Shown piece by piece: positions 34,443 through 44,413 of a stretch of DNA of 64,000 nucleotides. Numbering within the stretch: the first letter of the stretch is position 1; every line of letters begins with the position of its first letter. The notes below the pieces were generated by a model, which was given only the letters and a program-made list of their open reading frames with translations, ran no database searches and had not been told where the DNA came from. The translations under genes were made by a program, and so were the position numbers. The DNA comes from CAZOLI01 sp964580675 (lineage in GTDB: Bacteria > Planctomycetota > MHYJ01 > CAYXQY01): the NCBI GenBank assembly GCA_964580675.1, contig CAZOLI010000001.1:62001-126000 (forward strand), given 5' to 3'.

Positions 34443-35516
34443 TTACCATTCCCGCTGTTCGGCAAAGTCTATGAGTTTGTGAAGATAATCTACGGACGAT
34501 CGTGCCGGTAATTCGGAAAGAGCCGTTCTGGCTTTTTCAAGGTACTCTCCCGCAAATTGACGGTATCCCCCGGCCAGGTTGTACTCCGACAACCATTTTA
34601 TGAACACTCGGCGAAGCTCTTTGCGATCTTCCTCGGCCTGTTCCCCATCCACTGATTCAGGTGGCGAATCCTGATGTTTTTCGGCGGACCGCTCCTTGAT
34701 AAGAGTAATCGCCTCCTCCCGCTCGTTATCGTCCATCAGGGAAAACAACCGGATAACGGGCAATGTCAGCTTTCCTTTGTACAGATCTGTACCCAGACTT
34801 TTTCCGAGTTTGTTTTCGTTTCCGGTTAAATCAAGGTAATCATCCACAATCTGAAAGGCCATGCCGAAGTTCTTTCCAAATTCCGTAAGCACCCCTTCCG
34901 TACGATCACCGGCATTGTTAATTTTGGCCCCCAGCTTGCCACACGCGGAAAACAGGGAGGCCGTCTTTAACCGGATGATTTCCAGGTACGTTGCTTCGGA
35001 TAATTCGTAATTAAATTTATTGCCCGTCTGCCAGACCTCTCCTTTGCAAACGTCCCCGGCCGTCCGGGAAAGTGTCGTTCTGGCGCCTCGATCCTCAATT
35101 TCCGACGTTAATCGGTATGCGCTCGAAAAAATAAAATCCCCAAATAGGACGGCCAGCTCATTCCCGAACTTCTCGTGGAGAGTGATGTGTTTTCGGCGAT
35201 ATTCTCCTCGATCCAGGACATCGTCATGAACAAGCGTGGCCGCATGAATCAACTCGAGAATGGCGGCGACCCTGTGATGCAGATCGGTCACTTCACCGGT
35301 AACTCTCGCCGAATAAAGGAGCAGAGTCGGCCTCATCCGCTTCCCACGGGTTGTCTGGTTATGCTCGATCGCCTCTTCAAGAACCGGGTTGTCCGGCTCA
35401 ATTTCGTTTTTGATCAGGTTGTCTACAGCCTGTAGGTCCTCCCGAATCGGGTCCTGAATCTCATCAAGAGATACCGGTTCGGCAGAACTATCCAGCTGCT
35501 TGTCGGAAGCGGGCAT
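34443..35516 (-). CDS. Polyprenyl diphosphate synthase
   Basis: A 357-residue trans-isoprenyl diphosphate synthase. The first aspartate motif is DDVLD at 98-102 with downstream arginines (RGEYRRK), the second is DDYLD near residue 225-230 (FQIVDDYLDLTG). KGKLTLPVIRL is also characteristic. It extends allylic diphosphates with IPP to make a quinone side chain or similar lipid. The protein is longer than usual because of a charged insert near 275-300. Chain length cannot be read confidently. It lies upstream of the LxPGM gene by 94 bases on the same strand. Confidence 0.9.
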   Translation of the reverse strand: MPASDKQLDSSAEPVSLDEIQDPIREDLQAVDNLIKNEIEPDNPVLEEAIEHNQTTRGKRMRPTLLLYSARVTGEVTDLHHRVAAILELIHAATLVHDDVLDRGEYRRKHITLHEKFGNELAVLFGDFIFSSAYRLTSEIEDRGARTTLSRTAGDVCKGEVWQTGNKFNYELSEATYLEIIRLKTASLFSACGKLGAKINNAGDRTEGVLTEFGKNFGMAFQIVDDYLDLTGNENKLGKSLGTDLYKGKLTLPVIRLFSLMDDNEREEAITLIKERSAEKHQDSPPESVDGEQAEEDRKELRRVFIKWLSEYNLAGGYRQFAGEYLEKARTALSELPARSSVDYLHKLIDFAEQREW

Positions 35517-35800
35517 GAACCTGCTGGAGGGAAATACGATGATTGAAGATCAAATCACCCCAAAATTAATTCGGCTCTGTATCCTATCATGTTGCACCGA
35601 GTATTGCAACGGTTTTGTACCGTTTCCGGACCAGGAAGGAAACCCGGAAGAGCAAATGGAACCAGGGATCGGTGAACAAACGAATCCACAAGAAACCGAA
35701 GTGGCTTATTAACCGATGAAGTGAAAATGAGCAGCCCCCCGTAAACGCCAACCATCCCGCCTGCTCTTACGAAGATCCACCTCTCCGGTTCAAATGATCG

Positions 35801-37399
35801 TTAAATAAACGCCTCTATGGATGGTTCCGTATCAAACAGCGTTGCTTTGCGATTTGCGGCCTCCATGGCCTCTATCACTTCTTTTTTAAACTTTCCTTCC
35901 GAGGCCCGTTCCTCCATTTCCTCAAGGGCCTCCCGAACAGAAAGGCCCTCTCCGGAATCATCGGGGTAGTTAAGCAAATTGTCAAATTCATTGGCCGCTA
36001 TTAAAACGTGAACCCACATGGGCATTTCTTCTTCAGTAACCCCTTCCGGATAACCGCTTCCATCGGCTTTTGCGTGATGATACTTAATACCGGGAAGAAT
36101 GTCATCAAAGATATCCGCATCCTTTATCAGCTCGACACCCTGTTTGACGTGAGCATAACGTTTCTCCTCTTCATCCATACCCGGTGGATACTCATCCTGC
36201 TCGACGATTTTTCCAATATCATGCAGAAGAGCTCCGATCTGCAGCTTGTTCAGATGATCGGTCGACAAACCAAGCTCTCTTGCTATGGCCGTACACAACC
36301 CCGCCACCCGTTCGGAATGACCTTTCCTCGTCGGGTCCTTTTCCTCGATCGCACGCACCAGCATTTTGACCGCTGATGTCATCGTGTCTTTAATCTTATC
36401 GGCGGCCAGCATTTCTCCAATTGCAACACCGGTTTGAATGGCAATGGCCGTTACAAGTTCAAGGTCCTCCGTCGAAAACGGATCCTGTGAGGAATCCGCG
36501 TGCAGATAAAATACGCCCTGAACTTCCCCGAGCTCACTCATTGGAGCGGCAATAACGGATCGAATGTCCTTCATCACAACGGATGTACTCTTTGAAAAGC
36601 GGTCATCCGTTTTGGCATCCGTCGAAAGAACGGAACGGGACGTACGCAATACACGACGAATAATAGTTCGACTTACCCCCACCGTCTCCTCCTCGTCATT
36701 TTCCTGATAGGAAGCGGCCGGGACCAGCTCCCCGGAATCCTCGTCAATAAGAAATATATATGCGCCATTGGCATCCACCGTATCCGCGGTTAACTCCAGC
36801 ACATCGCTCAGCAAACGGTTACGGTCCTTGTCCTCGGAAAGAATTTTCCCCAGGTGATAAAGAGCAGATAGATTCCTTGAGGAGCGCTCCTGACCGATGG
36901 AGGAATACTCCTCCTGTTTCTCATCGTCGGAAAGCCGAATTTCGGTGGTGTCCTCCGTTAATTCCTGATCGTCTTTTTCCAGGTCAATTCGGCCCGATGA
37001 TTCATCGTCACGTCCGGCTCGTTCCTGTTCTTCTTCCTCGGATTCCTGAAATGCAATAATTGTTGTTCCAATCTGAAGGCGGTCCCCGGGCTGGAGAAGT
37101 TCTTCTTTTTCAACGACCTCATCGTTTAAAAACGTGTTGTTCGTGCTCTCCAGATCCCGAACAAAACAGGCATTGCCGATGCGAAAAATTTCGGCGTGTT
37201 CACGTGAAGCCCCCTGATCCGAGAGACGTAGCTGAGCCTCTTCGCTGCGACCGATTATGAGGGGATCCTTCCCGATGCTTACCTTTGTTCCTTTTTCTTC
37301 ACCGGCTTTGACGACTAACTCGGCCATGGGTGTGTGAGACGAATTTGTTTCTGTTATAACGCCTCGATGAATCAGCAGTACGGGTTCTTCTGTCGGCAT
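35801..37399 (-). CDS. FHA-GAF-HD-GYP signalling protein
   Basis: A 532-residue protein. An FHA domain (about 30-120: IGRSEEAQL, SREHAEI, STNNTFLN) precedes an acidic linker and a GAF domain (about 180-335). The HD-GYP domain (about 345-510) has ALLHDIGKI and DGSGYP, the marks of c-di-GMP phosphodiesterases. The usual HHE triplet reads HHA here, so activity may be altered. It would respond to phospho-threonine targets through FHA and to a small ligand through GAF. Translation could instead begin at the ATG at 37327 (MAELVVKAG); neither site has a clear ribosome binding site. It appears to be a single gene. Confidence 0.88.
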   Translation of the reverse strand: MPTEEPVLLIHRGVITETNSSHTPMAELVVKAGEEKGTKVSIGKDPLIIGRSEEAQLRLSDQGASREHAEIFRIGNACFVRDLESTNNTFLNDEVVEKEELLQPGDRLQIGTTIIAFQESEEEEQERAGRDDESSGRIDLEKDDQELTEDTTEIRLSDDEKQEEYSSIGQERSSRNLSALYHLGKILSEDKDRNRLLSDVLELTADTVDANGAYIFLIDEDSGELVPAASYQENDEEETVGVSRTIIRRVLRTSRSVLSTDAKTDDRFSKSTSVVMKDIRSVIAAPMSELGEVQGVFYLHADSSQDPFSTEDLELVTAIAIQTGVAIGEMLAADKIKDTMTSAVKMLVRAIEEKDPTRKGHSERVAGLCTAIARELGLSTDHLNKLQIGALLHDIGKIVEQDEYPPGMDEEEKRYAHVKQGVELIKDADIFDDILPGIKYHHAKADGSGYPEGVTEEEMPMWVHVLIAANEFDNLLNYPDDSGEGLSVREALEEMEERASEGKFKKEVIEAMEAANRKATLFDTEPSIEAFI

Positions 37400-37616
37400 C
37401 CCGTCCCGCCGGGGATCGTTTCTTTCCGAATCGCGCTTCTTAACTCTGGAGGAATAAAGTATACATCATCGTCGTGAATTATTTCCAGCCTGTAAAAACC
37501 TTTTCCCCGGGAATTTTTTGAACAATCATCAAATAAAAATCTTTGGCGGCCGAGGCCAATCCCCGATCACACATCACTGAGAAAGGTTCGGGGGCTTCAT
37601 TGGGCAAGCGGTTAGT

Positions 37617-38285
37617 TTACTCCCCGTTTTCCTGTTCCTCATCCCCGGAATCCTCCGACTGTTGATCCTTCTTATTTTGCTGTTCCTCGGTATTTTCCCT
37701 GTTCTCATTCCTGTTTTCAGGAAGGTCGTCCGAGGAAAGATCATAAAGAGCAAGATGGTGGTTGAAGTCACGCCGCAGATTTCTCTTCTGATCTTTTAGT
37801 TTTTTTTCTTTGAACTTCAAGTGCTTCCTGATCCCGTTACGCAGCCGCCGGGCCATCTGAGCAGCTCGGGAATCCGGTGCCTTTTTCTTAAGCTCGGAAA
37901 TGGTGTCCAGTGCCTCCTGATACTGCTCGTTCCGGTAATACTGACGCGCAAGAAGAAGATAATACCAGGGACGTATTCCCTCAACATCACGGTATTTTTC
38001 CAGGGCGGATTTTATTTCCTTGATCTTTTTTTTGCCCTCCCCCTGATTTTTATTTTCCAGGGAAAACGCCAGTTTGTTGTACTCGATGTGAGCATTCGTC
38101 CGTTCCTGTCTGCTCCATCGCCTGTTTAATACGTAAAATAGAACCAGTACCAGCAAAAGGGAAGTGGAGAGAAGAAGAATATTCTGGTTATCCACCATCC
38201 AGTGCCAAATATCCTCCGCAAAATGGGTCTGTTCCCGATCGTTCTTGTGAGGACGGGCACCTGTTGTCGGAGATTTCCTAGGCAT
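37617..38285 (-). CDS. Single-pass membrane protein with TPR-like region
   Basis: A 222-residue protein with one membrane helix at about 35-55 (ILLLSTSLLLVLVLFYVL). The outer part carries a helical segment (YYLLLARQYYRNEQYQEALDTI) resembling a tetratricopeptide repeat, followed by a Lys-rich helix and an acidic, Asn/Glu-rich tail. This is close to the YfgM/BamD-like single-pass TPR pattern. It lies just downstream of the lipoprotein and pilus genes on the same strand and may be part of that group. Precise function is not visible. Confidence 0.6.
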   Translation of the reverse strand: MPRKSPTTGARPHKNDREQTHFAEDIWHWMVDNQNILLLSTSLLLVLVLFYVLNRRWSRQERTNAHIEYNKLAFSLENKNQGEGKKKIKEIKSALEKYRDVEGIRPWYYLLLARQYYRNEQYQEALDTISELKKKAPDSRAAQMARRLRNGIRKHLKFKEKKLKDQKRNLRRDFNHHLALYDLSSDDLPENRNENRENTEEQQNKKDQQSEDSGDEEQENGE

Positions 38286-38476
38286 AAGCCCTTTCGTAAC
38301 AAAAGATTATCAAATCAAAAATAGCGGACGGACACGAAACGTCCCGGATAAGGACTTTGACTGTTCCATCAACTCGCTTCCTCCCGTCGATGTGCCACCG
38401 TTGGATATCCGGATGGGAACCTTGCCCCCCGAAAGACCAACCTGCAACAGATCCGAAAGACGGACCGGCAGAAAGA

Positions 38477-38959
38477 TTAACTCCCGGCAGCAGGATTCCT
38501 GCGGATTTCAACAAAAATTATCGGGCCCCGTTTCCCGGAACGAAAATCAATCCTGCATATTTCTTTCTTCTTGGTAAAGACCAGTTCAGCACCGGACGAG
38601 GCATCGTTTTCCTTTTCCAGGGTCCATCCGGCCACCTTCATCTGCTGCCGGTAAAATTCAGTGAGAATTCTTCGGGTATGTTCCGTTCCGTATATCAGTT
38701 CCGCCGTTCGATATCCCGGCCCACGATAATAAAACGAACGTTCTTGATGAAAGTTGGCGTCATCCGGGGAGGGTATGTCGGAGAACTGTTTTCCGCGATT
38801 GGCGGGGCTTAGGTCAATCGGATCCGTCCCCACCTGGGTGAACGGACTGTACGCACAACCGGTTCCAACCAGAACCGTTCCAACCAGCACAAAAAAGAAC
38901 CGAATTGAAAAACGACCCCATCTTCGAAGACCGGCGCCTATTTTTTCACGTTTGTTCAT
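38477..38959 (-). CDS. Probable small lipoprotein
   Basis: A 160-residue protein with a basic N-terminus, hydrophobic segment and VGTGC, which is close to a lipobox with Cys 35. The mature part contains FYYRGPGYRTAELIYG and a helix-strand pattern ending in IDFRSGKRGPIIFVEI. I recall similar short secreted proteins in planctomycetes, with no known function. It is immediately downstream of the secretin gene (48 bases), so it may serve the outer-membrane part of the pilus-like system. Confidence 0.62.
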   Translation of the reverse strand: MNKREKIGAGLRRWGRFSIRFFFVLVGTVLVGTGCAYSPFTQVGTDPIDLSPANRGKQFSDIPSPDDANFHQERSFYYRGPGYRTAELIYGTEHTRRILTEFYRQQMKVAGWTLEKENDASSGAELVFTKKKEICRIDFRSGKRGPIIFVEIRRNPAAGS

Positions 38960-39007
38960 GAGGATGTCTTCATAATGAATTCGTTTTCGAAGGGGGTTAT
39001 CCGGGCG

Positions 39008-41674
39008 TTACTTATCGGAAATCGGTGTGTCCGGACTAACGGAAGTGGAACTCTCAAAACGAAGTCGTTCCAGTTCTTCCATGATAACCACTTTACCCCG
39101 TACCATGGCGATCACCTCAACGGCGTCTTTCAGATCCTGCCGGTCCCGTCCGAGAACCCCGGCAATGGGAATATCACCCAATACGGGAACCTCCGATTTC
39201 CTGGTACTATCAAGGGACGTTGCGAGTCCGCCGATCACCACACTACCACCGTCCGGAATCGCCACCGTGTTCTGTGTCTTTTTCACCTCCAGAAGTGGCA
39301 GTTCAATCACGCCGGTTACAGCGCCGAATACCAAGGAAACACCAATTGTTGTGTTGATCTGGGATTCCCGAATCGGCTGTACAAGTTCAGCAATAGTGGG
39401 TTGCAATTCAATGGTAATGTATTTTCGATTGGCGCTGACGATGGGTCGAACATCCAGTACGAAGGCTCGATCGTTAATAATATCAATGTCCGGATCCCCG
39501 ATGACGGCTCCGGTGGCCACCTGAGGATCCTGATCCCGGATGTACGTAATCTGGCGTTTGAACGCCACGTGGCCTCGCTGATTATTAAACAGCGTCACCT
39601 GAGGAGCCGTCACCTCCGTGGCCTTTGAGTCCTTCTGCACCGCCTGAATAATCGCGTTGGCGGAAACATCGTTGAACACCCCAAGAAGCATCGTTCCTCC
39701 ACTTCCCTGAAAACCAGCAAGGTTGATGGACTGAAACGGGGTTGCCGTTAGAGAACCAAAACTGTGGTCGGTAAGGGCCTTCATCTCTTCGTTCTGGGAA
39801 GGGTCATCATTAAAAATACCCGGCGTTAGTTGGGTAAAGTCCGATCCACTTCCCACGGTCCCGCTCGTAAATTCATCGATGTCGGGTTGTCCCAGACCGC
39901 CAAATTCTGTGGAGAGGCGCTCCAGAAACGACCGTCGCACTTCCAGAAAACGGGCCCGAATATTCACCAGCATCCCCGTGGCCTTTCGAACGTTTTCAAG
40001 CAGTGCCTTGATCTTCTTGTGCACATCGGGGGTGTTTCGAACCAGAAGCAACCCGTCCGAAAACTGAATGCTGGTTCGTCCTCCCTGCCATGACTGTGGC
40101 TCAATAACCTGTTGAATAAGATCCCTAAGTTCATCTCCGGCAAAGGACCGGGTAGGCTGATCCCCGGGTGTTCCCGGAAGTCCTCCCCCCCCTGCATCCT
40201 GTTCAATATCCGACAGGGCAACCGCCTCCGCCGGAAAGTCCTGAATGCGAAGGTCCAGGTCCTGAATATCGTAAATTTGGAATTGAATATTCTGTGCCCT
40301 CTGTCCCTTCGTTATGACCATAACCCCCTCGTCGAAACGGTACGAGAGATCGTTCATCCGCATAATGAGTTCCAGCACCTGCATGGCAGGAAGATTCTGC
40401 ACCGAGAGATTGACCAAGGGCTGGTTCTGTGGATTGGGAATGGCTTCACGGTCAATAATGATGTTCTGATTGGTCACCTTGCGGATTAACGCAATAACGT
40501 CTTGCAGCGGGCGATCCGTAAAATCGACGTTTATTTGCCGGTTCCTGAGCGTATTCAGTACTTCCTGGGCTTCCTCGGAAGGCCCCGCGTCAATTTCCTG
40601 AAGTCCCCGATCCGGGCGCTTATTAATTCGCTCCCATTTTTGTTCGTCCGGAAAGGAAACCACGTCGGGCTGGGGGAGCATTTTCTCCCGCAAATTCCGG
40701 TGCCAGCGCAGGTATTCCTGGCGCTGTTCAACCCGTAATTTGTGTTTCAGGTTCCGGTGATGGAGGCGCCATGCTATTCGCTTCAGTTCCTTTACCTCCT
40801 GAATTGTCGGATCCATCTTCTCGGCCTCCTCGAGAAGGTTTTCAGCTCCTTTGTAGTCCTTGTTTTCAAAGAGGACCCTCGCCCGTTCCAGAATGCGTTT
40901 AATTCGTTGTTTCCGGCTCTGACGGCGCCTGTATTCTTCGGTCTCCGCCATTTTCTGCATGGCCCGCTGAGCTTTTCGTTTCCGTTCCCGCTCCTGTTCC
41001 TTCTTCTTCTTCATCGCCGTCTTCAGAAATTGCTCGGACTGATTCCGGAGGTCCTTCAGATTGGGGCCAACGGTGGGCATAAATTTTATTCGACTCTTCA
41101 CTTCCCGGAACAGGTCCACGGCCCTTGCGTATTTCTCGTTGTCCATCGCCTTCTTTCCTTCCTTGAAGGCCTGTTGAGTTTTCTTCACGAGTTGCTCTTT
41201 TGTCGCCTTCCAGCGATCAAGAATGCTCTGACCGGCCTCCTCCTCCAGTTCCAGTTTTCCCTGATGCTTGAGGACATCGTTTAGAAGTTGCTGTGACTCC
41301 GTGAGGGACGGGTCCTTCTCAAGAGATTTCTCCAGTGCATCCCTTGCCTTATCGTATTCCCCCAGCTCGTAGTGGCGGCGGGCCGCCTTCAACAGTGCAC
41401 GGGCCTCCTTCTCGTTCTTTGTTAGCTCCTCGGATTCCTGTTTTTCACTATCAACCAGGCGATTGCCCCACTTATCTTTTTCTTGCTTTTTGGCGTCGCC
41501 CTGTTGCCCCTCCTGATTTTGTTTTCCCTGTGTTTCTTCGGTGGCTCCACCCATTTGATCTGATTCCTCATCCGCCTGACTCTTCTCTCCGGGCGAAGCA
41601 CAGGACACGAAAACAGTGCCGATAACAAAGCAACCACAGAGAAACAGTACGGTGGAAAGCATCTTCTTGTTCAT
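39008..41674 (-). CDS. Secretin of PVC pilus-like system (Amuc_1098-type)
   Basis: An 888-residue outer-membrane secretin-type protein. From ATG 41674 it begins MNKKMLSTVLFLCGCF with a lipobox-like FVSCA (Cys 25), which is why this inner start is preferred over one 60 residues upstream. Residues about 90-330 form an alpha-helical, TPR-like, Lys/Glu-rich region. About 400-560 hold the N-domains, with VDFTDRPLQDVIALI and INIRARFLEVRR-like segments. The secretin core follows (VTAPQVTLFNNQ, GVIELPLLEVKKTQNTVAIPDGGSVVIGG). The TPR-plus-secretin layout is that of the Akkermansia Amuc_1098 family. It would form the outer-membrane channel of the pilus-like machine encoded by the genes upstream. Confidence 0.85.
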   Translation of the reverse strand: MNKKMLSTVLFLCGCFVIGTVFVSCASPGEKSQADEESDQMGGATEETQGKQNQEGQQGDAKKQEKDKWGNRLVDSEKQESEELTKNEKEARALLKAARRHYELGEYDKARDALEKSLEKDPSLTESQQLLNDVLKHQGKLELEEEAGQSILDRWKATKEQLVKKTQQAFKEGKKAMDNEKYARAVDLFREVKSRIKFMPTVGPNLKDLRNQSEQFLKTAMKKKKEQERERKRKAQRAMQKMAETEEYRRRQSRKQRIKRILERARVLFENKDYKGAENLLEEAEKMDPTIQEVKELKRIAWRLHHRNLKHKLRVEQRQEYLRWHRNLREKMLPQPDVVSFPDEQKWERINKRPDRGLQEIDAGPSEEAQEVLNTLRNRQINVDFTDRPLQDVIALIRKVTNQNIIIDREAIPNPQNQPLVNLSVQNLPAMQVLELIMRMNDLSYRFDEGVMVITKGQRAQNIQFQIYDIQDLDLRIQDFPAEAVALSDIEQDAGGGGLPGTPGDQPTRSFAGDELRDLIQQVIEPQSWQGGRTSIQFSDGLLLVRNTPDVHKKIKALLENVRKATGMLVNIRARFLEVRRSFLERLSTEFGGLGQPDIDEFTSGTVGSGSDFTQLTPGIFNDDPSQNEEMKALTDHSFGSLTATPFQSINLAGFQGSGGTMLLGVFNDVSANAIIQAVQKDSKATEVTAPQVTLFNNQRGHVAFKRQITYIRDQDPQVATGAVIGDPDIDIINDRAFVLDVRPIVSANRKYITIELQPTIAELVQPIRESQINTTIGVSLVFGAVTGVIELPLLEVKKTQNTVAIPDGGSVVIGGLATSLDSTRKSEVPVLGDIPIAGVLGRDRQDLKDAVEVIAMVRGKVVIMEELERLRFESSTSVSPDTPISDK

Positions 41675-41958
41675 GGCAGGATGTTCTCTTTCCTTTAAAT
41701 TGGTTTGCTGTTTGTTGTTCGTCTCTTCGGGAAGGGCTTCCCGGTTTTGTTCACAGCGGTTTACGCTGAGACAGGCTCCACCAGCATGGGGTTTACTGGA
41801 ACAAATTGCCCGAGCAGTTGGCTTTACGATACCACAGAGAAAAACAAAATTCAAACCTCTGGAACCGGCTTTTTCGGTGCGTCCCCAGGTCGGTGAAGGG
41901 GTGAACAGCGTGCTTGCTGAAGGGGGGGACCAATTGCCTTTTCGGAGGAGACAGGAAC

Positions 41959-43212
41959 CTATTTCTCGTCCGACGTTTCCCCGGTTCCTATAAATTCCAC
42001 GTTATCCAGCTTGCGGATGTCCTCACCGTCCGGGCCGACCGGCACGGTGGATGTAAAACGAACCTTATCGATGTTGTCGGGGTTGGTGTACTTCTTTTCC
42101 TTTTTGCGCCATGGTGCTTTATCGGTTTTTTTGTTCCATCTCTGATGCCAGTTCCCCTGAATCCAGAGTGGTTCAAGTGTTTTTCCGTGTTCGTCCTTCA
42201 CAATAACGCAATTCCGTTTTGCTTCTTCCCTGTGCAAGGTCCACTCTCGAATTTCGGTTCTTCCGGGCATCTCCAGTTTGTCCTCATGCTCTTCCCAGAA
42301 GAAAACAAATGGTCTCTCCTCAATTTTCTCAAGGGTAAATGGGGTCTCCCAGCCATGGCCTCTCCCGGGATTCTCCTTAATTTGCTGACCCGGAGCCACC
42401 TCCGTCGTAACTGTTCTTTTCCGCTCCTCCTCGTTCTTTGCTTCTGGATTTCGAATGGTCACTTCGATACTGGCGTGATTTGTTCCGCCCATTTTTTGCA
42501 CACCGACAAATTTCAGCTTATACTTCTGCTGGGCTTCCGCCTCAACAACGTTGCTTAATTTCGGGTCCGGTGTCAGCAGATTGTGATGTGACGGCTTCAG
42601 TTTATCGGCATCCTTATCGGGAAAAGCGACCACTCTGTACTTGTAAGCCGTTCGAGGCGTAACCTGTTCATCCACCTGATTAAATGTCGTTGAGACCGGG
42701 TCGGAAATGGTTTTGATTGCTTTCCAATCTTCCCCGGGTTCCTGGCGCTGAAGTTCCAGACGCTCCGGGGAGAGACTCTTGTTTGTGTCGTTTTCTTCGA
42801 TGGTCTCAAGCTCCCAGCCAAGGGCAATTTTTGTGATCCCTTCCTCGTTCACCTTCAGGTTGACCGGCCCCGGCATCCGAAACCCTACCTCGGCTTTCCG
42901 GGATTTCCGTACGGGTTTCAAAAGAGGAATCCATTGAAACATAAACGGACGCCCTCCAGGATTCTGACTTGACTGTTTCCAGGGCTTTTTGGCAGCGGTC
43001 ACGTAATCCCGGACGTCCGGTGAACGTTCAGCCGGAGTATCCAACTTCTCCCCTATGTCATTTTTCATGGTTTTAATTTCTCCTCCATCGTCTCCGGCCC
43101 CGTAGGTGATCATCAAACCATATGCCGCGTACAGGCAGAAAAGCCCCACCAGACCCACCAAGATTTTCTCCCAGTGAGAGACAATCCCGGATTTTAGCTG
43201 TTCTACGTTCAT
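41959..43212 (-). CDS. Amuc_1099-like pilus-associated protein
   Basis: A 417-residue single-pass protein with a membrane helix at about 14-34 (WEKILVGLVGLFCLYAAYG). The outer part contains repeated beta-rich units; one stretch (TTFNQVDEQVTPRTAYKYRVVAFPDKD) looks like a fibronectin type III strand pattern. Position between the secretin gene and the Amuc_1100-like gene is what assigns it to this family. In Akkermansia these proteins belong to a pilus-like structure of the outer membrane. I cannot name a biochemical role. Confidence 0.62.
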   Translation of the reverse strand: MNVEQLKSGIVSHWEKILVGLVGLFCLYAAYGLMITYGAGDDGGEIKTMKNDIGEKLDTPAERSPDVRDYVTAAKKPWKQSSQNPGGRPFMFQWIPLLKPVRKSRKAEVGFRMPGPVNLKVNEEGITKIALGWELETIEENDTNKSLSPERLELQRQEPGEDWKAIKTISDPVSTTFNQVDEQVTPRTAYKYRVVAFPDKDADKLKPSHHNLLTPDPKLSNVVEAEAQQKYKLKFVGVQKMGGTNHASIEVTIRNPEAKNEEERKRTVTTEVAPGQQIKENPGRGHGWETPFTLEKIEERPFVFFWEEHEDKLEMPGRTEIREWTLHREEAKRNCVIVKDEHGKTLEPLWIQGNWHQRWNKKTDKAPWRKKEKKYTNPDNIDKVRFTSTVPVGPDGEDIRKLDNVEFIGTGETSDEK

Positions 43213-43232
43213 GGCCTATTCGGAACGATTTA

Positions 43233-44366
43233 TTAATTCAATTTTTGGATCTCCGACTTCAGGAATGGAGAGTTTTCGGTAAACAACCGGAACCGCTGTT
43301 CTTTTTCCATTTCCGCGACTTTCAACATATCCATAAGCGTTTTCTGATTATAATCAAGGTAATCCAACACAATGGTGACCCGAACAGGATACGGCTCCCT
43401 GTTCTGAAATTGAGTGTTTCCCAGCTGTTCCAGGCCATCTGGCTCCCAGCTTTTCCAGTTATCGGGACTTATTTTGGTGGCCACCTCAAATTGATCGGTC
43501 CCCAGCGAATTGGTCTTTTTCACTCGATACCCATGAATATAATTCTGGAGGGCGGGCAGACCCTCCTTCTCCCGATTCCAGTGATGAAGTTTTGATAAAA
43601 ACGTCCCTACGTCGGCGTCACGCACCGTGCAGGTGACCTCCACTCGAATTCGTTCGGCCAGTATCCGATCACCCACGTCTTCTTCGTCATAATCATACAG
43701 CAGTTCGTCTCCGGAGGTGCTGTTGCCGGTAAGTGCATCCTTCTCTCCTCCGGAGACCGTCACGGGAGAGCCTCTCCTGGTTCCCTGAAGAAACTGAATT
43801 CGATTGAGCGAAAGGACACCAGAATCCATGGCGTCGTGAGCAATCCGTTTAATTACCCAGAACTGCTTTTGTATTCGCTGTCTCTGTTTGGGAGGGACCT
43901 TGCTCTGTTCATCGAACGCCTGGCTGAAACCCAGAATTTCAATCTCACTTTCTCCTTTCCTGTTTTTGATCTCCATACTCCTCAAAGCTTTATCCCGAAT
44001 CTCCTTGATCTTTTGTTTGTAAGCCCCCTCAAATTTATACCCGGGATTTCGTTCCTGCGTTATCCATTTTTCCAGGTCCCGGTCCGCCCGAAGATAAAAC
44101 CGGACCAAATCCGACATCTGGCCTGCCAGCTTTTCCTTTTCCTGTTCGTAAACGTCTACGAGATCTTTGCTTTTTGCCTCGGAGCGCCATTTCTTCAATT
44201 CCTTTACTAACTGCTTCCGATCCTTCTCTTTTCCCGAGATCGTGCTCGATTGACTGGTCCAGACCCAAACAAAGGCGGCCACAAGCAAAATCCCGATAAA
44301 GAGAGTTGCCCCCCAGAACCTGTTTTCCTGAAACCACTCCAGGTCTATGTTTACGTCAATATCCAT
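43233..44366 (-). CDS. Amuc_1100-like pilus-associated protein
   Basis: A 377-residue protein with one N-terminal membrane helix (about 13-32: FWGATLFIGILLVAAFVWVW) and a helical stalk (about 35-100) before a globular domain. This matches the general shape of the Amuc_1100 family, whose founding member is a secreted immunomodulatory pilus-associated protein. The assignment depends on size, shape and locus order; residue-level identity to Amuc_1100 was not measured. The gene starts 47 bases after the PilM-like gene. Confidence 0.62.
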   Translation of the reverse strand: MDIDVNIDLEWFQENRFWGATLFIGILLVAAFVWVWTSQSSTISGKEKDRKQLVKELKKWRSEAKSKDLVDVYEQEKEKLAGQMSDLVRFYLRADRDLEKWITQERNPGYKFEGAYKQKIKEIRDKALRSMEIKNRKGESEIEILGFSQAFDEQSKVPPKQRQRIQKQFWVIKRIAHDAMDSGVLSLNRIQFLQGTRRGSPVTVSGGEKDALTGNSTSGDELLYDYDEEDVGDRILAERIRVEVTCTVRDADVGTFLSKLHHWNREKEGLPALQNYIHGYRVKKTNSLGTDQFEVATKISPDNWKSWEPDGLEQLGNTQFQNREPYPVRVTIVLDYLDYNQKTLMDMLKVAEMEKEQRFRLFTENSPFLKSEIQKLN

Positions 44367-44413
44367 AAATCCAGTTCACCCATCTTGATGAAATTGCTGC
44401 ATGAAAATCAGAA

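Noticed and set aside
41675..41854. Longer N-terminus of the secretin from ATG 41854
   Set aside because: The extra 60 residues have no signal character; the inner ATG begins a proper signal and lipobox.
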